From the NCBI RefSeq assembly GCF_009695585.1, contig NZ_VUNR01000002.1, forward strand, positions 124,001 to 188,000: a stretch of 64,000 bases of DNA, read 5' to 3'. Of the stretch, positions 16,813 through 26,477 are shown one piece after another. This DNA comes from Anaerovibrio slackiae (lineage in GTDB: Bacteria > Bacillota > Negativicutes > Selenomonadales > Selenomonadaceae). The notes under the pieces are model-generated. The model worked only from the letters and a program-made list of their open reading frames with translations, did no database searches and was not told where the DNA came from. A program made the position numbers and the translations under genes. Position 1 is the stretch's first letter. Every line of letters starts with the position of its first letter.

Positions 16813-18061
16813 AATTCTCACCGTGGATTTTCTTGATGAGATTGAAGCACACGCTCAGCACAATAGCTGCCACAGTTGCCAGGGACATGCCGCTCAAAGT
16901 GACAGTGCCGACGGTAATGCTGGCGGTGCTGACACCGACGCCCAGCACAACTGCCGTCAGCATCAGATTGACAGGATTGTTGTAATCAATCTTGCTCTCC
17001 ACCAGCACGCGGATGCCGGAGGCGGCAATAACGCCAAACAGCAGCATGGACACGCCGCCCATAACAGGTGCCGGAATGCTCTGGATGGCAGCTGCCAGCT
17101 TGCCAAAGCAGGACAGCAGGATGGCAAAAACAGCCGCACCGCCGATAACCCAGGTACTAAATACCTTCGTCATGGCCAGCACGCCGATATTCTCGCCATA
17201 AGTAGTGTTCGGCGTGGAGCCGAAAAAGCCGGACAGGATAGTGGACAGGCCGTTACCGATGATGGAACGGTCCAGCCCCGGATCCTTGGTCAGATCCGCC
17301 CCCACAATGTTGCCGGTAACAATCAGATGCCCCACATGCTCGGCAATCACCACCAGAGCCGCAGGCAGGATAATGCAGATGGCATTAAAGTTAAACTCCG
17401 GCGTATATATTGTCGGCAGTGAGAACCACGGTGCCTTCTCCACTATGCTCAAATCCACGATACCAAATGCCAGGGCAATAACGTAACCTGAAATGATGCC
17501 GATGAGAATCGGGATAATCTGCAAGAAGCCCCGGAAAGCCACCTGGGCAAGCAGGGTAATGGCCAAGGTCAGCACAGATACGATGATAGCATTGCTATCA
17601 GGTTCCTTGGCAGTCAGCCCTGCCATGCCGGCCGCTACCGGCATCAGCTCCAGGCCGATTACCGCCACGATGGCACCCATGGCTGCCGGTGGAAAGATGA
17701 AATTTATCCAATCAGTTCCCACAGCCCTGACCAGCAGTCCCACCAGCACAAAGACAATACCCACAGCAATAAAGCCACCCAGCGCCGCCTCATAGCTGTA
17801 CTGGGACAGCACCGCAAACACAGGGGAGATAAAGGCAAAGCTGGAGCCCAGGTACGCCGGTATCCTGCCCTTGCACAAAAACAGGTATAAAAGCGTGCCA
17901 ATACCATTGAACAGCAGGACTGTAGCTGGATTGACATTGAACAAAATCGGCACCAGCACCGTAGAGCCAAACATGGCAAAAAGATGCTGCAAGCTCAGAG
18001 GAATCGTCTTTTGAATAGGCGGCCTCTGATCCACACGGATAACGCGGTCATTTCCCGACAT
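16811..18061 (-). CDS. uraA: Uracil permease (NCS2 family)
   Basis: This 416-residue integral membrane protein should import uracil with protons. It opens with PIQKTIPLSLQHLFAMFGST, the conserved start of the UraA/PyrP group, then VLVPILFNVNPATVLLFNGIG. About a dozen hydrophobic segments follow, and ALVVIAEHVGHLIVTGNIVG near residue 235 holds the substrate-binding Glu and His. The ATG at 18061 follows AAAGGAAG by 11-12 bases; a GTG four codons earlier would overlap that site. No PyrR site was seen upstream. Confidence 0.92.
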   Translation of the reverse strand: MSGNDRVIRVDQRPPIQKTIPLSLQHLFAMFGSTVLVPILFNVNPATVLLFNGIGTLLYLFLCKGRIPAYLGSSFAFISPVFAVLSQYSYEAALGGFIAVGIVFVLVGLLVRAVGTDWINFIFPPAAMGAIVAVIGLELMPVAAGMAGLTAKEPDSNAIIVSVLTLAITLLAQVAFRGFLQIIPILIGIISGYVIALAFGIVDLSIVEKAPWFSLPTIYTPEFNFNAICIILPAALVVIAEHVGHLIVTGNIVGADLTKDPGLDRSIIGNGLSTILSGFFGSTPNTTYGENIGVLAMTKVFSTWVIGGAAVFAILLSCFGKLAAAIQSIPAPVMGGVSMLLFGVIAASGIRVLVESKIDYNNPVNLMLTAVVLGVGVSTASITVGTVTLSGMSLATVAAIVLSVCFNLIKKIHGEN

Positions 18062-18176
18062 ACTGATAAACACTTCCTTTTTACAAAAATTTTACAAAAT
18101 TTCACCCTAAAATCTATCACATATTGCAGAAAAAGTCCAGCCACCTGCCCTTTTATATACATAATACATATTTCCC

Positions 18177-20792
18177 TCACGGCTCCCTGTCCAGAAACTC
18201 ATCAGGTATGGCATTGATAAACCGGCAGGGAACGCTGCCCCGATCCATAGCTGCCGTCAGGTACAGCCGCTGCCGCGCCCGGGTAATGCCCACATAAAAG
18301 AGACGGGCTTCCTCATCCAATGACTCATGCACAAGGGAAATCTTGCTGGGAAATACCCCCTCCTGCAAGCCTGCCATAAAGACCGTATCAAACTCCGAGC
18401 CCTTGGCCTGATGCACCGTAATAATCGGAATCCTGGGCTTTTCCTGCAGCATCAGGTCCAGCTCCGTATTGGAAAGGGACATCAGCCGCAAAAAGCTTTG
18501 CATGGCATCATAGCCGGACAATTCCTCCTTGTCCAACTGCCGGGCCTGCCGCACCAGATTCCTCAGGTTTTCCATACGGCCCGGCTCCCGCTGATAATAC
18601 TTATCAATGCCCAGCCGAGTTATGGTCTCAACCACCATCCGCCCGGGGCGCATGTCCGCCAGCTTGCACCGCAGGCCATTGACTGCCTCTGCCAGTGGCG
18701 CAAAATTCCTGATATGCCTGCTGATTAGGCTCCGGCGCACATCCCTCACCGGCAGGATATCCTGCTTCACCGCATACAGCAGGATTTCCCCGGTGGCACA
18801 GATATCGTCAAAGGCATCATGGGTGGACTTGTGCCCCACATGAAAATGCTCCCCCAGAAATTCCAGCTTGTGATTGGTCAGCTGGGGATAAAAGCGGCGG
18901 AAAATATCCAGGGTATCATAAAAAGCAGGTATCTCCAAAGGCTTCAGCCCCAGCCTTGCCAGCTGACTGGCTAAAATAGTCAGGTCAAACACCACATTGT
19001 GCCCCACCACTACGCAGCCCCTGGCAAAATCCAGAAAATCCTGCAAGGCCTTTTCCGGCTCAATGCCTTCCGCCAAAAGCTTTGCATCAGAAATATGGTG
19101 CACCGCCTCGGACTGGCCCACAGGCCGGGAAGCCCTGACATAATGCACCAGCCTTTCCAGCTCCCTGCCCTGCATATCCAGCTTGATAGCTGCCAGCTGG
19201 ATGATTTCATCCCGGGCGGTATCCAGCCCCGTAGCTTCCACATCAAAGACTACTACCTCACCCTGCTCCAGGGCCCGCAGCAGCATCTCAAAAGGCTCGC
19301 CATACTTCTGGGCAGAGGCATGGAGAAAATCCGTAATCCGTATCCCTGCCGCCCGGTATTCCTCCGACTGTATCTGGCTGACCGTGGCAGGGCCGATGCG
19401 CCGCCCGAACCTTTTCACCAGCCGCAGGAGGCTGCTGGCATCCTGGGGATTGATGACCAGCCTCAGAGCAGCCACCACATCCTTGATTTCCTGGCGGCGG
19501 AAAAACTTGAACTCCTCCACCAGCATAAAATCAAGAGGAAAATCCGCCTCATCCCTCTGCCCCAGCTCAAACTGCTCCTGCCGCTGCTGGCGGATACGCG
19601 CCAAATAGTCCGACAGCTTTTGATTGTAATAGTTTGAGCGTGTCAGGACACACACCCTGGACAAATCCTCAGGCTGCAGTTTTTGCAGCTGGTTATAAAT
19701 CCAGCTTGCCTCCACATAGGTGCTGTTCAGCTGACGGTAATGAATTTTTTCCCCCTGTTCCTCCGACATGGCAGCAGCATCCTCCCTGAAAAGCCCTGCC
19801 ACCTGCTCAGGAAAACGGTTCTTCAAAAAGCCGTAGGAAGCCTCCAAAAGCGTCCTGACAGAGCGGTAATTCTCATGGAACACCATCAGCATGGGATGAT
19901 AATCCCTGGCAAACCGGTCATAGATAAGCTGTGGCTCCGAGCCACGCCACTCATAGATAGTCTGAAAAAAATCACCGCACAGGAGCAGGTTGCTATCCCC
20001 AAACATCCTCGTCAGGATGGCATACTCCAGCCTGCTGGTATCCTGCACCTCATCCACGCACCAGAAACGGAACCTATCCTGCCAGAAGCGGCAGCTTTCC
20101 TCCTGCTGCAATACCTGATAAGCACCATTAATCAAATCGCAGAAATCCACATAGTGGTTTTCCAGCAGCCTGCCATCGTACTGGCTGACAATCTCGCCGC
20201 AGTGTGCCTCAAACATCATGACAATATCATGATTGGGCCTGCCCTTCTGCCTGGCGGCATCATTAATGCGCTGCTGCTTTTCCTCCTTGAGGCGCAGCAG
20301 CACCCTTTCATAATCCGCCTGCCGGTCGTCAGAAAAAATATTGTACTCCCCCCGGTATTCCTTGATGAGATTGATCAGGGCCTGCAAGGCATTTTCCTGG
20401 TGTGCCTGGCAATAGTCCAGTCCCCGGATAATCTCCAGGCAGTCCGTCTCGTCAGCCACCGTAAAATCCCCTGCCACATCAGTCTGCCCCTTGGCAGCCC
20501 AGCGCAGGATTTCATAGCAGAAGCCATGAAAGGTCCGAACCGTCACGCCCCTGCCCCTGACTCCTGCCACGCTGGCTATTCGCTGCTTCATCTCATTGCA
20601 TGCCTTGTTGGTGAAGGTCAGGCAGATGATTTCCTCCGCCCGGGCACGCTCCTTTTCCAGAATATTCACGATGCGGCAGGACAGGGTATTGGTCTTGCCG
20701 GTGCCTGCCGAGGCCAGGAGCAGGATATTCCTGTCCAGCTCATTTACTACCTGCCGCTGTTTTTCATTCAAAAAATCAAAATCCATTGCCAT
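18177..20792 (-). CDS. UvrD/Rep-family helicase with embedded DnaQ-like exonuclease
   Basis: This 871-residue protein is a superfamily 1A DNA helicase. Motif I is LLASAGTGKTNTLSCRI near residue 30, motif II CVDEVQDTSRLEY near 245, motif III region LLCGDFFQTIYEWRG near 275, and motifs V/VI IITVHQAKGSEFDTVF near 785 and ARLFYVGITRARQRLYL near 840. Between the helicase halves, about residues 520-680, sits a DEDD exonuclease domain: VFDVEATGLDTARDEIIQLA (first Asp and Glu), GHNVVFDLTIL, and HDAFDDICATGEILL. The fusion suggests a repair enzyme that unwinds and trims a 3' end. No partner gene (RecB, AddB) is nearby. Confidence 0.9.
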   Translation of the reverse strand: MAMDFDFLNEKQRQVVNELDRNILLLASAGTGKTNTLSCRIVNILEKERARAEEIICLTFTNKACNEMKQRIASVAGVRGRGVTVRTFHGFCYEILRWAAKGQTDVAGDFTVADETDCLEIIRGLDYCQAHQENALQALINLIKEYRGEYNIFSDDRQADYERVLLRLKEEKQQRINDAARQKGRPNHDIVMMFEAHCGEIVSQYDGRLLENHYVDFCDLINGAYQVLQQEESCRFWQDRFRFWCVDEVQDTSRLEYAILTRMFGDSNLLLCGDFFQTIYEWRGSEPQLIYDRFARDYHPMLMVFHENYRSVRTLLEASYGFLKNRFPEQVAGLFREDAAAMSEEQGEKIHYRQLNSTYVEASWIYNQLQKLQPEDLSRVCVLTRSNYYNQKLSDYLARIRQQRQEQFELGQRDEADFPLDFMLVEEFKFFRRQEIKDVVAALRLVINPQDASSLLRLVKRFGRRIGPATVSQIQSEEYRAAGIRITDFLHASAQKYGEPFEMLLRALEQGEVVVFDVEATGLDTARDEIIQLAAIKLDMQGRELERLVHYVRASRPVGQSEAVHHISDAKLLAEGIEPEKALQDFLDFARGCVVVGHNVVFDLTILASQLARLGLKPLEIPAFYDTLDIFRRFYPQLTNHKLEFLGEHFHVGHKSTHDAFDDICATGEILLYAVKQDILPVRDVRRSLISRHIRNFAPLAEAVNGLRCKLADMRPGRMVVETITRLGIDKYYQREPGRMENLRNLVRQARQLDKEELSGYDAMQSFLRLMSLSNTELDLMLQEKPRIPIITVHQAKGSEFDTVFMAGLQEGVFPSKISLVHESLDEEARLFYVGITRARQRLYLTAAMDRGSVPCRFINAIPDEFLDREP

Positions 20793-20823
20793 ACTGCCCT
20801 GTTCCCCTGCTTCCGAAAACTAC

Positions 20824-20856
20824 AATACGGAGTTACGCTGCACATAACTCCGTATC
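20824..20856 (-). terminator. Hairpin between the aminotransferase and helicase genes
   Basis: ATACGGAGTTA pairs perfectly with TAACTCCGTAT across a 9-nt loop. The tail on the minus strand (TGTAGTTTT) is only weakly T-rich, so termination may be partial. Confidence 0.55.
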
Positions 20857-20880
20857 CCCATATATTAGCAACTGCTACAT

Positions 20881-22071
20881 TTATTTATACTCTGCCGCCA
20901 GCTTCTTGAACACCGGCAGGGCATTCCTGATGGTGGATTCCTTGATGCAATATGCCGCGCGGAAATAGCCCGGGCAGCCAAAATCAGAGCCCGGCACCAG
21001 CAGCAGGTCATACTCCATGGCCTTCTTGCAGAAAGCCCGGTCATCATCCTCCAGTGCCTTCGGGAACAGGTAAAATGCCCCCTGAGGCTTCTGACAGGTA
21101 AAGCCTGCCTCAATCAGGCCGTTATACAGGAGATTGCCGTTGTGCTCATAGGCAGCAATATTGGAAGGCTCGTCCACGCACCTTGCCACCACCCTCTGAA
21201 ACAGGGAGGAAGCATTGACATGGGTAAGCACCCGGGCAGCACCGGCAATAGCCCCGTACACACGCCCGAAATCTGCCACCTCATCAGGCACCACAATATA
21301 GCCGATACGCTCGCCCGGCAGAGAAAGGGACTTGCTCCAGGAGTAGCAGACCAGGGTATTTTGATAATACTTGGCCACATAAGGCACCGTCAGGCCGCCA
21401 TAGACCAGCTCCCTGTAGGGCTCATCGGAAATAATGAAAATAGGATGTCCGAACTCCTTCTCCTTGGCAGACAGCATCCCGGCCAGCTTTTTGATGGTAG
21501 CCTCGGAGTACACCACGCCGCTTGGATTGTTGGGGCTGTTAATGATAACCGCCTTGGTCTTCGGGCTGAGCATTTCCTCCAGCTTGTCAAACTGAATCTG
21601 AAAATCCTCTGTGTTGGCAGGCACTACCGACAGCTTGGAGCCCACAGACTCCACGAAGCAGCCATACTCCGGGAAATACGGGGCAAAAGTGATGAACTCA
21701 TCGTCCGCACCATCCTCATGGAGTGCCTTGAAGCAGATGGTGATGGCTGCTGCCGCACCGCTGGTCATAAAGAGGTTCTTGCCGGCAAAATTTGTGCCGA
21801 AACGGCGGTTGATGCTGGCGGCAATGGTCTCCCGGACCTGGGGCAGGCCCGGCGCAATGGTATAGCCGTGGAGCTCGCAGGTATCCACGGTGTTCAAGAT
21901 ATCTATTATCGCCGTCTTTACCACCTCAGGGGCAGGCACATTGGGATTGCCTATAGAAAAATCATAAACATTTTCCGCGCCAACCTCTGCCGCCCTCTTT
22001 TTGCCGTATTCAAAAATCGTCCTGATTGTAGATTTTTTTGTGCCAAGAGTGTGCATTTTTTCAGAAACCAT
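20881..22071 (-). CDS. Class I/II PLP-dependent aminotransferase
   Basis: The 396-residue fold-type I enzyme probably transfers amino groups between an amino acid and 2-oxoglutarate. Landmarks are YDFSIGNPNVPAPEVV near the N terminus, the substrate loop INSPNNPSGVVYSE near 165, and the PLP-lysine motif SWSKSLSLPGERIGY near 235. The ATG at 22071 follows GGATGGG; an upstream ATG lacks a site. It resembles aspartate-type aminotransferases, but the substrate is not determinable. It is monocistronic between two hairpins. Confidence 0.88.
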   Translation of the reverse strand: MVSEKMHTLGTKKSTIRTIFEYGKKRAAEVGAENVYDFSIGNPNVPAPEVVKTAIIDILNTVDTCELHGYTIAPGLPQVRETIAASINRRFGTNFAGKNLFMTSGAAAAITICFKALHEDGADDEFITFAPYFPEYGCFVESVGSKLSVVPANTEDFQIQFDKLEEMLSPKTKAVIINSPNNPSGVVYSEATIKKLAGMLSAKEKEFGHPIFIISDEPYRELVYGGLTVPYVAKYYQNTLVCYSWSKSLSLPGERIGYIVVPDEVADFGRVYGAIAGAARVLTHVNASSLFQRVVARCVDEPSNIAAYEHNGNLLYNGLIEAGFTCQKPQGAFYLFPKALEDDDRAFCKKAMEYDLLLVPGSDFGCPGYFRAAYCIKESTIRNALPVFKKLAAEYK

Positions 22072-22175
22072 GATACATCCCATCCTTTGCATATTACGTC
22101 ATGTAACGCTTTATTATAGTTTAGTATAGATAATCACAGAGTGTTAAACATGATTATACACCAATTTTGCAAAAA

Positions 22176-22233
22176 TAAAAAGGGCAGAAACCATGCCGCG
22201 GCCATAAACCGCCACGGCACAGCCCTGCCCACT
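22176..22233 (-). terminator. Terminator downstream of mtlR
   Basis: On the minus strand GGGCAGGGC...TGCCGTGGCGG pairs with CCGCGGCA...CTGCCC and ends in TTTTTATTTTT, about 40 bp past the mtlR stop codon. Confidence 0.85.
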
Positions 22234-22272
22234 TGATGAGATTTCAGGCGACATGCTTAAAACGATATTATT

Positions 22273-24369
22273 TCAGGCGAGATTGCCCAGATATTCCTTA
22301 AAATACCTGTTCAGATGCCCGGACAGCTCCTGGCGGATAATTTCCTCATTGCCACCGGCTGCCATAGCCAGAAAGTCCGGCTCCTCGATGAGCATGCTGC
22401 TGATGTAGCCCATAATCCCCGTATTGACCTCAAGGCTGTCATCCACCGGCACCAGCATCACCAGCACCACAGAAATTCCCTTGAAATAGCTATTCTGGAA
22501 GCAGCTGCCCCCTTCCGGCAGGCAGACGGCAAAGCTGGGATGGGTGACACCATTGGTACGGGCATGCAGCAGGGCAAAGCCAAACTCGGCAAAAATCTGG
22601 CTGGAAACCTGCTCACGCTTTGCCAGCGCGTCCACAATCATCTCCTGCCGCTCCGGCTGTACAGTCATGCGCTCGCCGATGGTGAACAGCAGCCTGTCAA
22701 AGGTAATGTCAGCCGGTGCCTGAAAACACCTCAGATGCTTGATGACACTGCTGATGCATGCCGCCACCCTGTTCACCTCGTCAAAGGGAGCCGTATGCCT
22801 GTCCCCTGTGCCCTCCTTCCGTGGCAGCCGCTCAAACTGGTATATCAGGCAGCGTATTTCCCCGATATCAGCCTCGCTCAAGAGCGGATTGACATAGACT
22901 ACCGGCACCTGCACAGCCTCCAGCTGCAAGCTGGAAATGATAAAATCAATTTTTGCCTCCACCGCCGGGGTTATGTCGTGCTTGCCGTAGGTAGTCATTT
23001 CCATCCTGTCCTTAAAGACCTTCTCCAGCTTTGCCGCCATCAGCCGTGACAGGCCGATGCCACTGGAACAGACCACTGCCACCTGCACCTTCCGTATCTG
23101 CTCCTTGCGCCCCTCCAGGCGCACCAGTGCCGCCCCGAAATGCACCGCCAGAAAGCCGATTTCCTCCTCCGGCACACTCCTGCCCACCTTGTCCGCCAGC
23201 ACCTGTGCTGCCCGCTGGCACCTGGCATATATCTCGCTGTAGTTTTCCTTGATATCCGCCAGCACAGGATTCTGAATGCTCATACCATGCACCAGCCGCA
23301 CGATAGTAGGCTGCAAATGAGCTAAAAGCCCCTGCATAAATTCATCATCCTGCTTTAAAAGATACGCCTGCTGTCCGTCATAAGCATCAATCAGGTCATT
23401 GACAAACTGGCGAAGCTCCCTGTCCGCCAGCTCCATTCTTTCCTCCCTGCCCGGAAGCTGGATTTTTTCATGCTTGGCTCCCTTGAGATGCAGGCAGATA
23501 TAGGCAATCTCCAGCTGGGGAATAGACACCTCAAACTCCGCTTCCAGCTCTGCTGCAATATCCTCTGCCAGCCTGTAATCCTCATCACGGGGCATTTTTT
23601 CCTGCCATTCCCCGGTCACCTGGATTACATCCTGTTGCAAAATGCGGTTGATGGCAATGGCCAGATGGATGACCAGACCGTCATAGGCATTTTCCGTCAG
23701 GTTGTCCATCCGCTGGTTATCCATCCCCTCAAGGCACTCATGAACCCGGCGCAGGATTTCCTTGTCCAAAAGCCTGCCCAGGTGGTTTTTCTGCAGGGAA
23801 GCTGCATAATTCTCGCCGCCATCACCGTCATACAGCTGCCGGAACAGCTTTGTATCTATGTTCTCCCCAATAAAAAACCGTATGGCCCGGCGGTAGTTTT
23901 CCTCCGTTCCTTCCACCTCGATGCCGCTGCCCGGCTTCCTTGCCATGGACAGCCCCTGATGGGACAGCCATGTCTCCACCGCTTCCAAATCCGTGCTGAT
24001 GGTAGCTTCGCTAACACCGAACTTGCGGCTATAATAATACAGCTTCCGAAGCGTCTTTTCCCTCAGGATTTCCAGCACCAGCCTCTTGCGCCTGTCCTCC
24101 TTGCTGCTGGCAGCATACTCATCACTGCTGGCAGCCTCTGCCAGAAGCCCTGCCCTGGCAGCTTCATCCCCGGCCAGCCACACCCCCACGCCTGTCTTGG
24201 AAGCAAACTCCATGCCATAGGGCAGCAGCACATCATTGACAGACTCCAGCTCCCGCTGCACGGTGCGCTTGCTGATGCCGGTCTTTTCCGCTAAATGCTT
24301 TATGGATATAGGCTCCTTTTCCTCCAGCAGAGCCTGGAAAATCCGTTTCATTCTCGGCGTGATTTTCAC
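22273..24369 (-). CDS. mtlR: MtlR-type PRD-domain transcriptional activator
   Basis: The BglG/MtlR-like activator of 698 residues is controlled by PTS phosphorylation. Domains in order are two winged helices (HLAEKTGISKRTVQRELESV; KLYYYSRKFGVSEATISTDL), two PRD modules (about 195-410, with IHLAIAINRI and GFLAVHFGAALVRLEG), an EIIB-like domain with the phosphorylatable Cys in VVCSSGIGLSRLMA (about 430), and an EIIA-like domain at the C terminus. A GTG at 24369 is preferred as start because GGAGGTGG lies six bases before it. It lies downstream of mtlA. The 25-bp operators at 26191 and 26290 match the known MtlR target pattern. Confidence 0.88.
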   Translation of the reverse strand: MKITPRMKRIFQALLEEKEPISIKHLAEKTGISKRTVQRELESVNDVLLPYGMEFASKTGVGVWLAGDEAARAGLLAEAASSDEYAASSKEDRRKRLVLEILREKTLRKLYYYSRKFGVSEATISTDLEAVETWLSHQGLSMARKPGSGIEVEGTEENYRRAIRFFIGENIDTKLFRQLYDGDGGENYAASLQKNHLGRLLDKEILRRVHECLEGMDNQRMDNLTENAYDGLVIHLAIAINRILQQDVIQVTGEWQEKMPRDEDYRLAEDIAAELEAEFEVSIPQLEIAYICLHLKGAKHEKIQLPGREERMELADRELRQFVNDLIDAYDGQQAYLLKQDDEFMQGLLAHLQPTIVRLVHGMSIQNPVLADIKENYSEIYARCQRAAQVLADKVGRSVPEEEIGFLAVHFGAALVRLEGRKEQIRKVQVAVVCSSGIGLSRLMAAKLEKVFKDRMEMTTYGKHDITPAVEAKIDFIISSLQLEAVQVPVVYVNPLLSEADIGEIRCLIYQFERLPRKEGTGDRHTAPFDEVNRVAACISSVIKHLRCFQAPADITFDRLLFTIGERMTVQPERQEMIVDALAKREQVSSQIFAEFGFALLHARTNGVTHPSFAVCLPEGGSCFQNSYFKGISVVLVMLVPVDDSLEVNTGIMGYISSMLIEEPDFLAMAAGGNEEIIRQELSGHLNRYFKEYLGNLA

Positions 24370-24426
24370 ATTGTCCACCTCCGTTTCCAAACTGCAAATA
24401 TACAAAATAATCCCTATTGGCTATGC

Positions 24427-24470
24427 AAAAACCGTTATACTGACAGCCATTCAGCTATCAGTATAACGGA
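24427..24470 (-). terminator. Terminator between mtlA and mtlR
   Basis: CCGTTATACTGA pairs perfectly with TCAGTATAACGG and is followed by TTTTTG on the minus strand. It should reduce mtlR expression relative to mtlA, or separate the two messages. Confidence 0.8.
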
Positions 24471-24572
24471 TTTTCTTTATGCCTTCAACATGCCCTCAGC
24501 GTATCAAAACATTTTGAGATAGGTTTTATTGTTTCTGCGTAGCCATGACATCTTTCCAGCAATGGAAGAAGC

Positions 24573-25979
24573 TTAGCTGTTGCGCTGCTTCAGATCCTCC
24601 ACCAGCCTGCCATACTCAGGAGCAGCCAGGAAGTTGGTAATCAGCACCAGCTCTGCATTAGGATTGCTCTGGGCGGCACGCTCCCGGAGGGACTGATGGG
24701 TAACGACAATCTGCACATCCGCAGGGATTGAGGATACGGAGGTATGGATAACCTCGATGCCGTCAAGACCGGCAGCCTTGATTTTCTTCTTCAGCACGGT
24801 AGCACCCATGGCACTGGACCCCATACCTGCATCACAGGCAAAGGCAATCTTCTTTACCCTGCCACCGGCACTGGCGCTGGCAGCACTAGTGGAAGCCTGG
24901 GCTGCCGGGGCAGTGCCCTTGGCCTGTGCCTTCATGGCATTCTTCTTGGCCTGAGCTTCTTCCAGGGTAGTATCCTTGCCCATGAACTTCAGCAGAGGGA
25001 TAGAGATAGCCATAGCCACAGCGGCAGAGAGGATAACCCCCAGGAACAGTCCCACGTAGCAGTGGCGTTCAGCCATCATGGTCAGGGCGATAATGCTGCC
25101 CGGAGATGCAGGAGCAGTCAGTCCCACATCAAACAGGCGGAAGACAAATACACCGGTGGCATTGGCAGCAATAGTGGCAATCAGCAGGAACGGATTCATC
25201 AGGATATATGGGAAGTAAATCTCATGGATACCGCCCAGGAAGTGAATGATGACTGCACCCGGCGCGGAGCTCTTGGCACTGCCCTTGCCCACCAGGCAGT
25301 ATGCCAGCAGGATGCCAAGGCCAGGGCCAGGGTTTGCTTCCAGCAGGAAGAAAATGGACTTGCCTGCTTCCTCCACCTGCTGGATGCCCATCGGGGAGAA
25401 AATACCGTGGTTAATAGCATTGTTCAGGAACAGCACCTTTGCCGGTTCCACAAAAATCGCAGTCATCGGCAGCAGGCCGTTGTCAATCAGCACACCTACA
25501 CCGGCAGCCATGGCATTGGTCAGGGCTGTAACAATAGGGCTGATGGCTTCCATGGCAACCAGTGCCAGCACGGCTGCCAGAATACCCAGGGAGAAGTTGT
25601 TCACCAGCATCTCGAAGCCCGGCTTGATATGGCCGTCCACGGCCTGGTCAAACTTCTTGAGAACCCAGGCTGACAGCGGGCCTACAATCATGGCACCCAG
25701 GAACATCGGCACCTCTGCGCCGACGATTACGCCCATGGTGGCTGCGGCACCGATAACGCCGCCCCGCTTGCCTGCTACCACCTCGCCCCCTGTGTAGGCA
25801 ATCAAAAGCGGCAGCATCACCGAGGACATGGGCCCCACCAAAGAGGCGAACTTCTCATTTGGCAGCCAGCCGGTAGGGATAAACATGGCTGTAATCAAGC
25901 CCCAGGCAATAAATGCCCCGATATTCGGCATTACCATGCCGCTCAGAAATCGTCCGAAGACCTGCAATTTTTCTTTCAT
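24573..25979 (-). CDS. mtlA: Mannitol PTS EIICB component
   Basis: MtlA imports D-mannitol and phosphorylates it to mannitol 1-phosphate. The membrane EIIC domain occupies about residues 1-340: GRFLSGMVMPNIGAFIAWGL at the start, and the substrate motif GGIHEIYFPYILMNP near 255. An Ala-rich linker follows, then an EIIB domain from about 372 (VKKIAFACDAGMGSSAMGA) with the phosphorylated Cys. EIIA is absent and supplied by the divergent mtlF. The start ATG at 25979 is chosen over an in-frame upstream ATG. It precedes mtlR on the minus strand. Confidence 0.95.
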   Translation of the reverse strand: MKEKLQVFGRFLSGMVMPNIGAFIAWGLITAMFIPTGWLPNEKFASLVGPMSSVMLPLLIAYTGGEVVAGKRGGVIGAAATMGVIVGAEVPMFLGAMIVGPLSAWVLKKFDQAVDGHIKPGFEMLVNNFSLGILAAVLALVAMEAISPIVTALTNAMAAGVGVLIDNGLLPMTAIFVEPAKVLFLNNAINHGIFSPMGIQQVEEAGKSIFFLLEANPGPGLGILLAYCLVGKGSAKSSAPGAVIIHFLGGIHEIYFPYILMNPFLLIATIAANATGVFVFRLFDVGLTAPASPGSIIALTMMAERHCYVGLFLGVILSAAVAMAISIPLLKFMGKDTTLEEAQAKKNAMKAQAKGTAPAAQASTSAASASAGGRVKKIAFACDAGMGSSAMGATVLKKKIKAAGLDGIEVIHTSVSSIPADVQIVVTHQSLRERAAQSNPNAELVLITNFLAAPEYGRLVEDLKQRNS

Positions 25980-26145
25980 AATCCACACCTCGTCATTTCA
26001 CAAAACTCTCTTTTAAATCTCTTTTGTATTTCTTATGTGCCTATAAATACCCTGCAACACCTGCCTGGCAGCCGTCACTGCCTGACGCCTGGCATTGCAT
26101 TATTGTTTCAGATTGACTGGCCGGTCATTTCCTGTTGATGGTTTT

Positions 26146-26174
26146 ATTATAGACACGATTGGAATTGTTTTCAA
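26146..26174 (-). promoter_or_regulatory. mtlA promoter
   Basis: On the minus strand TTGAAA, 17 bases and TATAAT form a consensus-like sigma-70 promoter about 165 bp upstream of mtlA. The 17 bases starting at the -10 box (TATAATAAAACCATCAA) recur identically at the divergent mtlF promoter. Confidence 0.85.
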
Positions 26175-26190
26175 GCAATAGTAATTGAGT

Positions 26191-26215
26191 TTTGGCACTA
26201 GGCATTAGTGCCAAA
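26191..26215. promoter_or_regulatory. MtlR-like operator, mtlA side
   Basis: The 25-bp palindrome has arms TTTGGCACT and AGTGCCAAA, matching the published MtlR target type TTGNCAC...GTGNCAA. It ends exactly 16 bp before the mtlA -35 box, suitable for activation. Confidence 0.8.
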
Positions 26216-26289
26216 TATTGGCAGTATGTATTATCTATGCCTGTTTTCAGGCTTTTCCCGGCTATTATATGAAAGAAATGACACTCAAC

Positions 26290-26314
26290 TTTGGCACTAT
26301 CCCTTAATGCCAAA
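26290..26314. promoter_or_regulatory. MtlR-like operator, mtlF side
   Basis: This second 25-bp copy (TTTGGCACT...AATGCCAAA) has one arm mismatch. It ends exactly 16 bp before the mtlF -35 box and lies 99 bp from the first operator. Confidence 0.8.
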
Positions 26315-26330
26315 TACGAATTACTTTGAA

Positions 26331-26359
26331 TTGATTTTTCCCTGCCCCGCCACTATAAT
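26331..26359 (+). promoter_or_regulatory. mtlF promoter
   Basis: TTGATT, 17 bases and TATAAT lie about 120 bp upstream of mtlF, mirroring the mtlA promoter in spacing and in the sequence that follows the -10 box. Confidence 0.85.
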
Positions 26360-26477
26360 AAAACCATCAAGTGAAACACAGAAACAAAAAACAAAAGTAA
26401 AAGCAAAGTACAAAAGACAAAAGCGAAGTCAAAATCAAAGGATACAAGAAGCACAAGCTGCAAAGGAGAGATTGAAA

